In this document: one piece after another, positions 9,117 to 17,818 of the stretch
Numbering within the stretch: the first letter of the stretch is position 1
How the letters are laid out: the number at the start of each line of letters is the position of its first letter
Assembly (NCBI RefSeq): GCF_001747085.1
Contig: NZ_MDJD01000006.1
Span: forward strand, 102,627-166,626
Length of the DNA stretch: 64,000 nt
Origin: Flavivirga aquatica
Lineage (GTDB): Bacteria; Bacteroidota; Bacteroidia; Flavobacteriales; Flavobacteriaceae
Direction: 5' to 3'
Program-made: the position numbers and the translations under genes
Notes under the pieces: generated by a model
Told to the model about the DNA's origin: nothing
The model's input: only the letters and a program-made list of their open reading frames with translations
Databases searched by the model: none

Positions 9117-9236
9117 ATACCAAATAAATTTCAAAATAATGAGTTCAATTGGTTTCTTTTTTGCTTAGATTTTCTATTTCATCTGAACAAAAAATAATTC
9201 AAATTCATTCCAATCATTTTGAAATTTATTTGGTAT
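9117..9236. repeat. MITE-like element with 21-bp perfect terminal inverted repeats
   Basis: A 120-bp stretch begins with ATACCAAATAAATTTCAAAA and ends with its exact reverse complement; the perfect match covers 21 bp at each end (9117-9137 and 9216-9236). It carries no ORF. The termini differ by one base over 17 positions from the inverted repeats of the IS630-type element at 49085-50209, and the flanks share the left context TTATACC and a right context GTAAYACC. It is therefore a likely non-autonomous passenger of that transposase family. It sits nine bases past the hcp stop, before the hcp terminator. Confidence 0.75.
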
Positions 9237-9244
9237 TACTTCTA

Positions 9245-9643
9245 TTAAGCTTTTGGCCAACGGTTATCTATTGAAGCATTTCCAATTACAATTTGCTCTG
9301 CAGATACTGTAAAACGTAATTTCATTGGTACGTCTCCGTTTACATCTAAAACCTCTTTGTAGTATACTAAATAAGAATTTTTAAATTCTATTTCTTTCAT
9401 CTTAGCATCCTCTTCTGTTTTCTTATAAATGATTTTTCCGTCTACAGATTTAAACTGTGAGTTTAACATGGCTTCAATTACTGAGGTATCTTCTGTTGAT
9501 TCAATTTCTAAGGTTACACGACCACCGTATACGTTAGAGGATACTTTTCCTTTTTTGTCTGTGTCTCTACTAAATGAGTATTCTGAATATAATACGTCAA
9601 ATTCTTTTCCACCTAATTCTAGGCTTGCTCTAAATGATCCCAT
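9245..9643 (-). CDS. hcp: Hcp/TssD, T6SS inner tube protein
   Basis: A 132-aa beta-barrel protein of the Bacteroidota TssD type. It starts MGSFRASLELGGKEFDVLYS, continues with SFSRDTDKKGKVSSNVYGG and ends near VSAEQIVIGNASIDNRWPKA. Hcp hexamers stack into the tube that is expelled by sheath contraction. Length and the DxxGK-S-VYGG-like core match the family. It is the first gene of the leftward T6SS run, but a terminator and a MITE-like insertion separate it from vgrG. The 390 bases upstream contain only AT-rich sequence and the truncated end of an IS element. Confidence 0.92.
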   Translation of the reverse strand: MGSFRASLELGGKEFDVLYSEYSFSRDTDKKGKVSSNVYGGRVTLEIESTEDTSVIEAMLNSQFKSVDGKIIYKKTEEDAKMKEIEFKNSYLVYYKEVLDVNGDVPMKLRFTVSAEQIVIGNASIDNRWPKA

Positions 9644-10036
9644 GTTTTTGGATTTTTAATTTTACAATATTTTGTTTTAAACTTCTAGAAGGTGTTTTAA
9701 ACTAGTATAAAAAAACAACTTCAAAAAACTTAGCAATCAAATAAATATTGCTCTTTGTGAGATGGCTAAAAAAGGTTCTTGAGAGAAGTGAAATTTTACT
9801 TCTTTAAATAAAATAAGAATGTTTAACAACCATTGAAAGAGAATAAATATACCCAATCGCTAAATTACGCAACTAATGTAGTATAATTTTTCAAATGAAA
9901 AAGAGATGTAAGATATTTTACTGAGAAATTAAATACTTTTTCTTTAAAATGAGCTTTTCGTCGATTATTTTTTTTGTTTTCAAATAAAGCATCGTTTAAT
10001 TCTTTATTCTGAATTTATGTATAAAAATAATTCACA
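9644..10036. other. Gene-free stretch between hcp and a truncated IS
   Basis: AT-rich sequence with no convincing ORF on either strand and no clean TAnnTTTG box. The sequence GAGATGGCTAAAAAAGG at 9759-9775 faintly resembles the outer repeat at the far end of the IS1182-type element and could be the remains of its other terminus. I could not recover any transposase C-terminus here in any frame. It should hold the hcp promoter, which I cannot place. Confidence 0.4.
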
Positions 10037-11173
10037 TTATACAAAAAAAAGACCGCCTTTGCCTTGTTTCGCTTTTCTTATAGCTAAATGACCTGCTGGA
10101 CAGACAAACATATCTGCATCTTTATTATAATCAAATTCGTCTTCTTCTTTCCTAAACCCTTGGCTGATAGCTGGATTTAATCTAGCTACAATCTTTATAT
10201 CTTTTTCTTGGGCTAATTCTAAATTCTTTTTGCCAGAATAAGCGGCATCTCCTATAACAGTATCCACATCAATCCCATGTTGTTCACTTTGTGTTATTAA
10301 TTCTGGTAAAATTGGACCATCTCCTTTTTCTCCTGAAGTAACAACGGCTCCTGTGATAATTCTCTCTTCAGTCATTGCCAAATGAGTTTTGTAACCAAAA
10401 AAAGAACTATCCTCTGATTTGTGACCAATTTTAGCATCCCTGTCTTTTGATATTATTTCTTGAGTAGTCTGTTCAACATCATCAACGGATTCTTTAAGTA
10501 AATTCAATTTTTCTTTGATAGTAGGTACTTCACTAAGCGTGGGAGTATCTTCTAGTAAGGTTTCTAATTCTTTACAATAAGCCAATTCTTTTTCTAAATC
10601 ATTAGTCTGATTTTTGATAGGCATTTTACCAACCCAATCTTCTTGATAGTTGTAAATTGATTTGCGTAGTTGTTTGGAACGCTCTCTTAAAACATCTATA
10701 GCTGAAATAGGGTTCGATTTTGATAAACTATGGGTAGCATCTACAATAATTGATTTTGATGTAATAATACCTTTTTCAATAGCAATACTTACCGTTTTGT
10801 TGATAAGCATATCTAATAAATTAGTATCCTTCAAACGTTGTCTGCGAAATTTTGTTAAGGTACTTGAATCAATAACATCTTCTTCGGGTAACATTTCTAG
10901 AAAATATTTAAAGGACATATCATAGCGGGAACGCTCAACCACATCTACATCTGAGATCGTATAAATTACTTTTAGTAGCAAGTATTTAAATAAACATATG
11001 GGGCTTTCTGCTTTTCTGCCTAGAGTTTGTGAATACTTAGATGCTAGTTCGTCATAGATAAAATTAAAATCTATTAAATCATTGATACGTCTTAACAAGT
11101 TGGTACTTGGAACGATTAAATCATATAAAGAACTGTACTCGCTTAACCGAAGAGATTGTTGTTGGACTATCAT
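10037..11173 (-). pseudogene. IS1182-family transposase, C-terminally truncated
   Basis: The protein has the N-terminal DUF772-type domain (YELASKYSQTLGRKAESPIC..., DSSTLTKFRRQRL) and two of the expected catalytic acidic sites: D of IIVDATHSLSKS near residue 143 and D of VIGDAAYSGKKN near residue 306. The frame then stops after ...KAKQGKGGLFFV at 378 aa. Members of this family are usually around 100 residues longer and end with a Cys-rich segment and the catalytic Glu region, which are missing here and not present in neighbouring frames. The copy is therefore probably inactive. It lies upstream of hcp and may have separated it from an older promoter. Confidence 0.75.
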
Positions 11174-11236
11174 ACCTCAAAATACAAAATCGGTAAGTGT
11201 TTTCAAATACTTACCGATTTTAATAATATTGTGCTA

Positions 11237-11284
11237 CTTTTTCAGGGGCCTCCTTTTTCAGTAGCCTCTTTTTTAGACAGCCTC
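11237..11284. repeat. Three tandem 16-bp units at the IS1182 end
   Basis: Three direct units follow without gap: CTTTTTCAGGGGCCTC, CTTTTTCAGTAGCCTC and TTTTTTAGACAGCCTC. Each keeps a T-run, then A/CAG, then GCCTC. On the transposase strand they read GAGGC...AAAAAG. They lie just upstream of the transposase start and mark the retained end of the element, with the outermost unit as the likely terminal repeat. Confidence 0.6.
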
Positions 11285-11345
11285 TTTTTGTTTTTTTAAT
11301 AAACATTCGGATTTGCTCATTTTATGAGGCTTATATTAGAGGTTA

Positions 11346-12044
11346 TTAACTACCTCCATTTACAGACCAAGATGATATTTTATCATTCCAATCACCTTTA
11401 TCCAAATTCTTCCATTCTTTTTTAGATAACTTACCTAAAAACCAATGTGTTGCGCGCTGATACACACTTCTTCCTCTTTGGTTATAATCTTGATAACATG
11501 TTAATCCAATAAAGTTATCACCACTATTATGTTTTGAGTAATCCAACTCATCTAAAACAATAGAAGACGTTCTATCATTTAACCAAGATGGTATATTTCC
11601 TTTAACTTCAAATCTTGTAACCGAAATTTTATGTTTTCGATATTGCCACCATCTACCTTTAAAGTCATTGTGCTCATAAAATCGTACTTTAAAACCCCAA
11701 GTACTATTATTATTATCGTTTTTAGAAGTTAATTGGCTATTTGACTCTAACGCCTCTAAAAATAACTTATCATACTTAAGTGCTTCTTTTTCGTCATCAA
11801 AAACATTAGCTATATTTTCGCCTTCAAATAAAATATACGCTTTATCTAATAAATTAGGATAATCCTTTTTTATTTCATCTAAAGAATAGACTTGCTCTTT
11901 ATAAATATAATTATACTTTGAATATTCATTTTCATTAGCAGCTACAGTATTCACTTCTTCTGCAAAATCATTATCGTTAACACTACAACCTGTAAATGTT
12001 AACATACCAATTGTTAAGACTAGTAGTCCGTTTTTTAAATTCAT
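11346..12044 (-). CDS. Lipoprotein with beta/gamma-crystallin-like domain
   Basis: The 232-aa precursor has a signal peptide with lipobox FTGC (Cys20). After a variable N-terminal part, the segment from about residue 118 reads VRFYEHNDFKGRWWQYR ... IPSWLNDRTSSIVL, and then a second strand set ends WNDKISSWSVNGG. The pattern of FYEHxDFxG and W-(L)NDxxSS(I/W) matches beta/gamma-crystallin Greek-key motifs, which in microbes often bind calcium through the N/D-x-x-S-S loop. It is probably an outer-membrane or surface lipoprotein. It is separated from the IS on its left by 60 bases and has no operon partner. The physiological role is unknown. Confidence 0.75.
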   Translation of the reverse strand: MNLKNGLLVLTIGMLTFTGCSVNDNDFAEEVNTVAANENEYSKYNYIYKEQVYSLDEIKKDYPNLLDKAYILFEGENIANVFDDEKEALKYDKLFLEALESNSQLTSKNDNNNSTWGFKVRFYEHNDFKGRWWQYRKHKISVTRFEVKGNIPSWLNDRTSSIVLDELDYSKHNSGDNFIGLTCYQDYNQRGRSVYQRATHWFLGKLSKKEWKNLDKGDWNDKISSWSVNGGS

Positions 12045-12275
12045 TTTTGCTCTTTTAAATTAATAAAAATATAAGATTAATATTATTAATACGTAAGTAA
12101 ATACATAATTGGATTTTTATAGTAAAAATTTACTAAGATTAAGATTCACTAAACGCAAATAGATAACAACTAACAATTTAAAGTATTTTTAACGCCTCAA
12201 ATATAGAACTCCCAAGACAGAGTTATACAAATATTTAATACGAAAAAGCCATATTACGAGGGAAATTTATGGCAC

Positions 12276-12306
12276 AAAAAAAGCCATCATTTCTGATGGC
12301 TTTTTT
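12276..12306 (-). terminator. Terminator of tRNA-Asn copy 1
   Basis: Perfect 7-bp stem GCCATCA / TGATGGC with loop TTTC, followed on the minus strand by a U7 tract. It lies directly downstream of the tRNA at 12314-12387. Confidence 0.85.
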
Positions 12307-12313
12307 AACATTG

Positions 12314-12387
12314 CTCCTTCTCTTGGGCTCGAACCAAGGACCCTCTGATTAACAGTCAGATGCTCTAACCAACTGAGCTAAGAAGGA
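12314..12387 (-). tRNA. tRNA-Asn (anticodon GTT), copy 1
   Basis: Reads as a full 74-nt cloverleaf on the minus strand. It has a 7-bp acceptor stem TCCTTCT / AGAAGGA, D stem GCTC/GAGC, anticodon stem TCTGA/TCAGA with loop CTGTTAA (GTT anticodon), T arm with TTCGAGC, and discriminator G. CCA is not encoded. It has its own promoter (-33 TTG and -7 TATATTTG 19 bp apart) and a terminator. An identical copy lies 296 bp upstream. Confidence 0.97.
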
Positions 12388-12407
12388 GTGTTTTGCATTA
12401 GCGAATG

Positions 12408-12437
12408 CAAATATACACGTTATTTTAAATTCTCCAA
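12408..12437 (-). promoter_or_regulatory. Promoter of tRNA-Asn copy 1
   Basis: On the minus strand TTG (12435-12437) and TATATTTG (12408-12415) are 19 bp apart, matching the Bacteroidota primary sigma consensus TTG-N17..20-TAnnTTTG. The box ends about 20 bases before the tRNA 5' end. Confidence 0.8.
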
Positions 12438-12572
12438 AAGCTTTTTGAACACAATTTATAGATTTAGAATTCTTCCTCTTTTAAATCAACTAGAGCTTTT
12501 GTTTATACGTAACACTTATGCATAATTTACATCAACCTTAGCATATGGCATTATAATGAAAGTTTATATCAT

Positions 12573-12598
12573 AAAAAAAGCCATCATTTCTGATGGCT
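12573..12598 (-). terminator. Terminator of tRNA-Asn copy 2
   Basis: Same GCCATCA / TGATGGC stem as the terminator of copy 1, followed on the minus strand by a U7 tract. It is part of the duplicated unit. Confidence 0.85.
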
Positions 12599-12609
12599 TA
12601 TCTAACTTG

Positions 12610-12683
12610 CTCCTTCTCTTGGGCTCGAACCAAGGACCCTCTGATTAACAGTCAGATGCTCTAACCAACTGAGCTAAGAAGGA
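12610..12683 (-). tRNA. tRNA-Asn (anticodon GTT), copy 2
   Basis: Same 74-nt sequence as the copy at 12314-12387, with GTT anticodon, same promoter layout and same terminator hairpin. Flanking bases differ at several positions (for example GCATTAGCGAATGC against GCGTTAGCGAGTGC), so the duplication is not brand new. It lies between rseP and the first copy, on the same strand. Confidence 0.97.
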
Positions 12684-12703
12684 GTATTTTGCGTTAGCGA
12701 GTG

Positions 12704-12733
12704 CAAATATACACGTTATTTTAGATTCTCCAA
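12704..12733 (-). promoter_or_regulatory. Promoter of tRNA-Asn copy 2
   Basis: Minus-strand TTG (12731-12733) and TATATTTG (12704-12711) with 19 bp between them, identical in layout to the copy 1 promoter. Confidence 0.8.
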
Positions 12734-12760
12734 AAGCTTTTTAAAAAACTTTAAAAAAAA

Positions 12761-14089
12761 TTATCCAAATATTGCTTTATAAATGTCGTTTCCGTTGGCA
12801 AACAGTACTAAAGCTATCAAAATAAAAAAGCCAACCATTTGCGCATACTCCATAAATTTATCCCCTGGCTTTCTTCCAGACACCATTTCATAGAGTAAAA
12901 ACATAACATGACCTCCATCTAAAGCAGGAATAGGTAATAAGTTTAAAACACCAAGCATAATTGATAAAAATGCTGTTAACCCCCAAAAAGCAGCCCAATT
13001 CCAAGTAGCTGGAAACATTTTTCCAATAGCAGCAAATCCACCTAACTGAGAAGCCCCTTTTTTAGTAAAAATGTATTTAAACTGAGCAAAATAATCTACA
13101 ACAGTCCAATACCCTAATGAAAGGCCTTTACTTACACTTTCACCAAAAGAATAGTCTTTATGACGTATAGTCTGGTAATCTTCATCTGTTGCACCTAAAA
13201 ATACACCTATTTTTGAATCCTTGTCTGGAGTAATCAAGAACTCTTTAATGGCCTTATTTCTCTCTATAGTAAATTTAACTTCTGTTTCTTTTTTATTTTT
13301 AATGATATAATTATAATCCGAACTATATATTACAGGCGTGTCATTTACAGCAACAATTTTATCGCCTGCCATTAAACCTGCTTTTTTAGCTGGGTAATCT
13401 GCAGAAACAGAATCTATCTGGAAAGGAAACCTTACCTGAAATGCTGAGGTATCTCCATTTTCAAATAATTTAGTTCCTATATCTTCTGGTATAGCTATAT
13501 CTAATGTCTCTCCACCTTCACGTTCAACCTTAATAGAATGGATCGTTCTAAACATTAAATTAGCATTAACGCTAGCAATTTGATCATACGGTACGCCATC
13601 TACACTAATAATTTTATCACCTTGTTTAAAACCGATATCTTCCATAGTTTTTGTTACACCAAAACCATATTTTATATCATCTTTTAGAGAATAACTGGTT
13701 CCCCAAGTAAAAACAATAAAGATGTATATTACAAACGCTAAAATAAAATTAACCGTAACGCCTCCAAGCATAATAATTAAACGTTGCCATGCTGGTTTAG
13801 AACGAAACTCCCATGGTTGTGCTTCTTGAGCCATTTGCTCGGTATCCATACTTTCATCGATCATACCAGATATCTTAACATAACCACCTAATGGTAGCCA
13901 ACCAATACCATAAACCGTATCTCCTATTTTCTTTTTGAATAAAGAAAACTTTACATCAAAAAACAAGTAAAATTTTTCAACCCTAGTTTTAAATAATTTA
14001 GCTGGAATAAAGTGTCCTAACTCGTGTAAGACAACTAATATTGAAAGGCTCAATAGTAATTGAGCTCCTTTTATTAAAAATACTGACAT
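12761..14089 (-). CDS. rseP: RseP, site-2 intramembrane zinc metalloprotease
   Basis: The 442-aa protein begins with a membrane helix carrying the zinc site HELGH at residues 22-26. A second metal-binding motif NLLPIPALDGGH is near residue 390, between C-terminal helices. Two PDZ-like segments lie between (about 120-200 and 210-300; e.g. GFKQGDKIISVDGVPYD and AKKAGLMAGDKIVAVND). RseP cleaves membrane-anchored anti-sigma factors after a first cut, releasing extracytoplasmic stress sigma factors, and also clears remnant signal peptides. The length is typical of Bacteroidota orthologues. It is transcribed towards the tRNA genes and divergently from the SCO gene. Confidence 0.95.
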   Translation of the reverse strand: MSVFLIKGAQLLLSLSILVVLHELGHFIPAKLFKTRVEKFYLFFDVKFSLFKKKIGDTVYGIGWLPLGGYVKISGMIDESMDTEQMAQEAQPWEFRSKPAWQRLIIMLGGVTVNFILAFVIYIFIVFTWGTSYSLKDDIKYGFGVTKTMEDIGFKQGDKIISVDGVPYDQIASVNANLMFRTIHSIKVEREGGETLDIAIPEDIGTKLFENGDTSAFQVRFPFQIDSVSADYPAKKAGLMAGDKIVAVNDTPVIYSSDYNYIIKNKKETEVKFTIERNKAIKEFLITPDKDSKIGVFLGATDEDYQTIRHKDYSFGESVSKGLSLGYWTVVDYFAQFKYIFTKKGASQLGGFAAIGKMFPATWNWAAFWGLTAFLSIMLGVLNLLPIPALDGGHVMFLLYEMVSGRKPGDKFMEYAQMVGFFILIALVLFANGNDIYKAIFG

Positions 14090-14276
14090 TTACATTTTTT
14101 TTTATAACCGCACAAAAGTAAGCTTTTAAACCAACTTTAAAAAAACAATCACAAAATGCTACTTGATTTAACACTAATTTAAGCAGCATTGGACTTCCAT
14201 TGCATTCGACTTTATATAAACGCACATACAACATTCACATTATAATTATAAATTTTTAGTAGTGGATGTTTCATTG

Positions 14277-14284
14277 TATTTTTG
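14277..14284 (+). promoter_or_regulatory. -7 box upstream of the SCO gene
   Basis: TATTTTTG matches TAnnTTTG. It rules out an upstream TTG (14282) as start of the SCO gene, because that codon would overlap the box. Confidence 0.65.
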
Positions 14285-14311
14285 CATTCAATTTATTCTA
14301 ACTGGATTAAT

Positions 14312-14986
14312 ATGTTATCGTTTTTTAAAGATTATAAACTTTTTGCACTAGTTTTTGGAATTATTTCAATCATTATTATCTCAATAATATATAATACATT
14401 AAATACATATAAACCGCTAAGTATCTACCAACCTGCTATGGTAAGTACAGAACTTGTAGATAGCACCATTCAACATCAAAAAAAATATCATAAAATAGCT
14501 GATTTTTCATTTACAAATCAAAACGGAAAAACAATCACACAAAAGGATTATAAGAATAAAATATACGTTGCCGATTTCTTTTTTACGACTTGTAGAACCA
14601 TTTGCCCAATCATGACAAATCATATGGTTGAAATTCAAAAAGAAATTATTAATGATGATGAAGTTATGCTACTATCACACTCAGTAACTCCAGAAATAGA
14701 TACGGTTGCGCAACTAAAACGCTATGCTAAAAGAAAAGGTGTTATTGATGGTAAATGGAATTTAGTCACTGGCGACAAAAAACAAATCTATAAACTGGCT
14801 AGAAAAAGCTATTTAGCTGTTAAAGATGATGGAGACGGCCACCCTTTTGATATGGTACACACTGAAAACTTCATGCTTATTGATAAAAAACGTCAAATTA
14901 GAGGATTTTACGATGGCACAAATCCTGACGATATAGATAAACTACTTGACGATATTGAAATTTTAAAAGAAGAATACAAAAAATAG
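14312..14986 (+). CDS. SCO1/SenC/PrrC family copper chaperone-like protein
   Basis: From the ATG at 14312 this is a 224-aa protein with one N-terminal membrane anchor (LFALVFGIISIIIISIIYNT) and a periplasmic thioredoxin fold. The SCO copper ligands are present: Cys94 and Cys98 (CRTIC) and His183 (VHTENFMLID). SCO proteins deliver copper to the CuA site of cytochrome c oxidase or act as thiol reductases. The start was set after the -7 box TATTTTTG just upstream. It precedes feoAB on the same strand with its own promoter, so a functional link to iron uptake is only positional. Confidence 0.9.
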   Translation: MLSFFKDYKLFALVFGIISIIIISIIYNTLNTYKPLSIYQPAMVSTELVDSTIQHQKKYHKIADFSFTNQNGKTITQKDYKNKIYVADFFFTTCRTICPIMTNHMVEIQKEIINDDEVMLLSHSVTPEIDTVAQLKRYAKRKGVIDGKWNLVTGDKKQIYKLARKSYLAVKDDGDGHPFDMVHTENFMLIDKKRQIRGFYDGTNPDDIDKLLDDIEILKEEYKK

Positions 14987-15025
14987 TTTTCTAGCAACAA
15001 TTTTTTCCACCTAAAAATTTTAGCT

Positions 15026-15033
15026 TACTTTTG
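15026..15033 (+). promoter_or_regulatory. -7 box upstream of feoA
   Basis: TACTTTTG matches TAnnTTTG. It is followed by AATCTAAATAAG at 15047-15058, a half-site resembling the DtxR-type palindrome at 18522-18543, which would place a repressor over the transcript start. Confidence 0.6.
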
Positions 15034-15059
15034 CTTCTTTAAAATCAATCTAAATAAGT

Positions 15060-15296
15060 TTGCAAAACACATTAGCTCATCTCAAACGTGGCGAAAAGGC
15101 TACTATAACTGATGTTTCATCTATTCACATTCCTCTAAAACTCTTAGAAATGGGATGTTTACCAGGTAATTCTGTCGAGCTAGTTCAACTTGCTCCTTTT
15201 CAAGACCCAATGTATTTAAATATAAACGGAACTCACTTAGCTATTAGAAAAGACACAGCTTCTCATATTTTAATTGAAAAAACAACACATGAGTAA
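15060..15296 (+). CDS. feoA: FeoA, ferrous iron transport accessory protein
   Basis: A 78-aa SH3-like protein: LAHLKRGEKATITDVSSIHI, LKLLEMGCLPGNSVELVQLA and LAIRKDTASHILIE are the usual FeoA core. FeoA is cytoplasmic and supports FeoB-mediated Fe(II) import. No ATG precedes the conserved core, so TTG at 15060 is the likely start. Its stop overlaps the feoB start by eight bases, so the two are translationally coupled. Confidence 0.9.
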   Translation: MQNTLAHLKRGEKATITDVSSIHIPLKLLEMGCLPGNSVELVQLAPFQDPMYLNINGTHLAIRKDTASHILIEKTTHE

Positions 15297-17388
15297 GCAG
15301 ATAAATGTTGCCTTAATAGGAAATCCAAACACTGGAAAAACCTCTGTTTTTAATGCTTTAACTGGATTAAACCAAAAAGTAGGCAACTATCCAGGTATTA
15401 CGGTTGAAAAAAAAGAGGGTATATGCAAACTACCTCGAGGCGTTAAAGCCCATATTATTGATTTACCTGGCACTTATAGCTTAAATGCATCGTCCCTAGA
15501 TGAAAATGTAGTTATAGAACTGCTTTTAAATAAAAAAGATAAAGATTTTCCAGATATAGCAGTTGTTGTTAGCGATGTTGAAAACCTAAAACGAAACCTT
15601 TTACTTTTTACTCAAATTAAAGATTTAGAAATCCCTACGCTGCTTGTCATCAATATGGCAGATAGAATGGATCGCAAAGGTATTTCATTAGACATAGACT
15701 ATTTAGAAGAACACCTTCAAACAAAAATAGCCCTAATAAGCACTCGTAAAAATATTGGTATTGACAAATTAAAAAACCTAATTACCAATTATAAAGATAT
15801 TTCAATAACACCCTGCTTAAATGCTTCCCAAATTGACAAAACTTATTTTGATAATTTACGTAAAGCCTTCCCTAACCAACTTTTATATAAACTTTGGCTT
15901 GTTATAACACAGGATGTTAACTTTGGAAAAACCAGTAGAAAAGAAATTGAAGCTGTTACCAATTTTAAAACCAAAAGTAAAACCGATTTAAAACGCTTAC
16001 AGCAAAAAGAAACTATAAAACGCTATCAGTTTATAAACAATGTTCTTAAAGTTGGACAAACCATAGATACCTCTCAAGCTAAAGACTTACGTAGTAAACT
16101 AGATAGAATTCTAACACATAAAGTTTGGGGTTACCTCATTTTCTTTGCCATATTACTAACCATATTTCAAGCTATTTACGATTGGTCTGGAATACCCATG
16201 GACTTTATTGATACTGTTTTTGCATCATTAAGCGAATGGACAAAAAACATATTACCTAGTGGTGCCTTTACCAATTTACTTGCTGAGGGTATTATACCAG
16301 GGCTTGGCGGTATTGTTATTTTTATTCCGCAAATAGCCTTCTTATTCTTATTTATAGCTGTACTTGAAGAAAGTGGTTATATGAGTCGCGTTGTATTTTT
16401 AATGGATAGAATTATGCGTCGCTTTGGATTGAGTGGAAAAAGTGTAGTCCCTTTAATTTCTGGAACGGCATGCGCTATTCCTGCTATTATGGCAACACGA
16501 AATATTGAAAACTGGAAAGAACGCTTAATTACTATTTTAGTAACTCCATTTACAACATGTTCGGCAAGACTTCCTGTTTATTTAATAATAATTAAACTTG
16601 TAATTCCTGAAGGTCGGCTTTTAGGACTAAGTTACCAAGCGCTTACACTAATGTTATTATATCTTATAGGTTTTGGAACCGCTGTTGTTTCTGCATATAT
16701 TTTAGATAAGGTTATGAAGATAAAAAGCAAAACTTATTTTGTTGTCGAAATGCCTAACTACAAATTGCCTCTATTTAAAAATGTAGCATTAACAGTTATT
16801 GAAAAAACGAAGTCATTTATTTTTGGAGCTGGTAAAATTATTTTAGCCATATCTATTATATTATGGTTTTTAGCATCTTATGGCCCAGGTGAACAATTTA
16901 ATAATGCAGAAAACATTGTAAAAACAGAATATGCTTCTCAAAATTTAAATGAAGAAAATATACAGCAAAAAATAGCATCGCATAAACTAGAACATTCATT
17001 TATTGGCATTACTGGTCGTGCTATCGAACCCGCTATAAGACCTCTTGGATACGATTGGAAAATTGGTATTGCTATTATAAGTTCTTTTGCTGCTCGCGAA
17101 GTATTTGTAGGCACCTTAGCTACTATTTACAGTGTTGGTAGCGAAGATGTAGACACCATAACCAATAAGATGGCTGCAGAAAAAAACCCTATAACAGGAG
17201 GCGCACTATTTACATTCGCTTCAGGAATTTCACTCTTATTATTTTATGCTTTTGCTATGCAATGCATGAGTACACTAGCCATTGTAAAAAGAGAAACTAA
17301 TAGCTGGAAATGGCCAACACTACAATTGGTTATTATGACCATATTTGCTTATATTGTTGCTTTAATAGCTTTTCAATTTTTAAACTAA
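15289..17388 (+). CDS. feoB: FeoB, ferrous iron transporter with G domain
   Basis: From the ATG inside the feoA stop region this is 699 aa. The N-terminal GTPase has G1 GNPNTGKT (11-18), G3 DLPG (58-61) and G4 NMAD (122-125). The membrane part has two Gate repeats (GLGGIVIFIPQIAFLFLFIA..., CSARLPVYLIII near residue 425, and FAAREVFVGTLATIY near residue 602). It imports Fe(II) across the inner membrane. The gene forms an operon with feoA and is followed 39 bases later by a small Cys-rich protein typical of feo operons. Confidence 0.96.
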   Translation: MSKQINVALIGNPNTGKTSVFNALTGLNQKVGNYPGITVEKKEGICKLPRGVKAHIIDLPGTYSLNASSLDENVVIELLLNKKDKDFPDIAVVVSDVENLKRNLLLFTQIKDLEIPTLLVINMADRMDRKGISLDIDYLEEHLQTKIALISTRKNIGIDKLKNLITNYKDISITPCLNASQIDKTYFDNLRKAFPNQLLYKLWLVITQDVNFGKTSRKEIEAVTNFKTKSKTDLKRLQQKETIKRYQFINNVLKVGQTIDTSQAKDLRSKLDRILTHKVWGYLIFFAILLTIFQAIYDWSGIPMDFIDTVFASLSEWTKNILPSGAFTNLLAEGIIPGLGGIVIFIPQIAFLFLFIAVLEESGYMSRVVFLMDRIMRRFGLSGKSVVPLISGTACAIPAIMATRNIENWKERLITILVTPFTTCSARLPVYLIIIKLVIPEGRLLGLSYQALTLMLLYLIGFGTAVVSAYILDKVMKIKSKTYFVVEMPNYKLPLFKNVALTVIEKTKSFIFGAGKIILAISIILWFLASYGPGEQFNNAENIVKTEYASQNLNEENIQQKIASHKLEHSFIGITGRAIEPAIRPLGYDWKIGIAIISSFAAREVFVGTLATIYSVGSEDVDTITNKMAAEKNPITGGALFTFASGISLLLFYAFAMQCMSTLAIVKRETNSWKWPTLQLVIMTIFAYIVALIAFQFLN

Positions 17389-17427
17389 CAACGCTAGGAA
17401 ACAAAATGATTATCGACTAAGAGCTTT

Positions 17428-17562
17428 ATGAACATAATTGTACAAAACATATTAGTATTTATAGCTTTAGCTTTTTCATTGTTTTTTTTATTAAAAAAAT
17501 TCTTTTGGAAAAAACCAAAAACAAAAAAGGCTTGTGGTAAAGATGGCTGCGGATGTCATTAA
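17428..17562 (+). CDS. FeoB-associated Cys-rich membrane protein
   Basis: A 44-aa protein. One N-terminal helix (NILVFIALAFSLFFLLKKFF) is followed by a Lys-rich linker and a C-terminal cluster ACGKDGCGCH. Small proteins with this layout directly after feoB form a known family thought to help iron handling or FeoB assembly. The spacing of 39 bases and same strand support cotranscription with feoAB. Confidence 0.85.
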   Translation: MNIIVQNILVFIALAFSLFFLLKKFFWKKPKTKKACGKDGCGCH

Positions 17563-17568
17563 GATAAC

Positions 17569-17818
17569 ATGTCTACCATCATAATCTTGATAGCGTTTTA
17601 TTTTGATTATAAAGATAAGATAGACCTATTTCTTTTTTATCAGACTTAAAAGGAGGTCTATTCATTTTTTTCTTATTTATTATAAATAACCTAATTCTTA
17701 AATTCGGTCTTGGTCTAAACAATATATATATTGTTTTTGCTATAGGTATAGAAATTATTTTACTTTTCGCTTTAAAAGCTTATGTAGATAGCAAAAATCA
17801 GTTTCAATATACCATTTA
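17569..17818 (+). pseudogene. Possible decayed small membrane protein
   Basis: The segment starts with an ATG encoding MSTIIILIAFYFDYKDKIDLF and then hits a stop. A neighbouring frame continues for about 60 codons as two hydrophobic helices (GGLFIFFLFIINNLIL and NNIYIVFAIGIEIILLFALK) ending KNQFQYTI before TAA at 17816-17818. That second frame has no start codon of its own. One base removed between them would give a two- or three-helix protein. I recognise no family, and it may be noise from AT-rich sequence. Confidence 0.3.

Noticed and set aside
9780..10036. Missing C-terminal part of the IS1182 transposase in another frame
   Set aside because: All three minus-strand frames lack the Cys-rich end and catalytic Glu region; the gene is truncated, not frameshifted.
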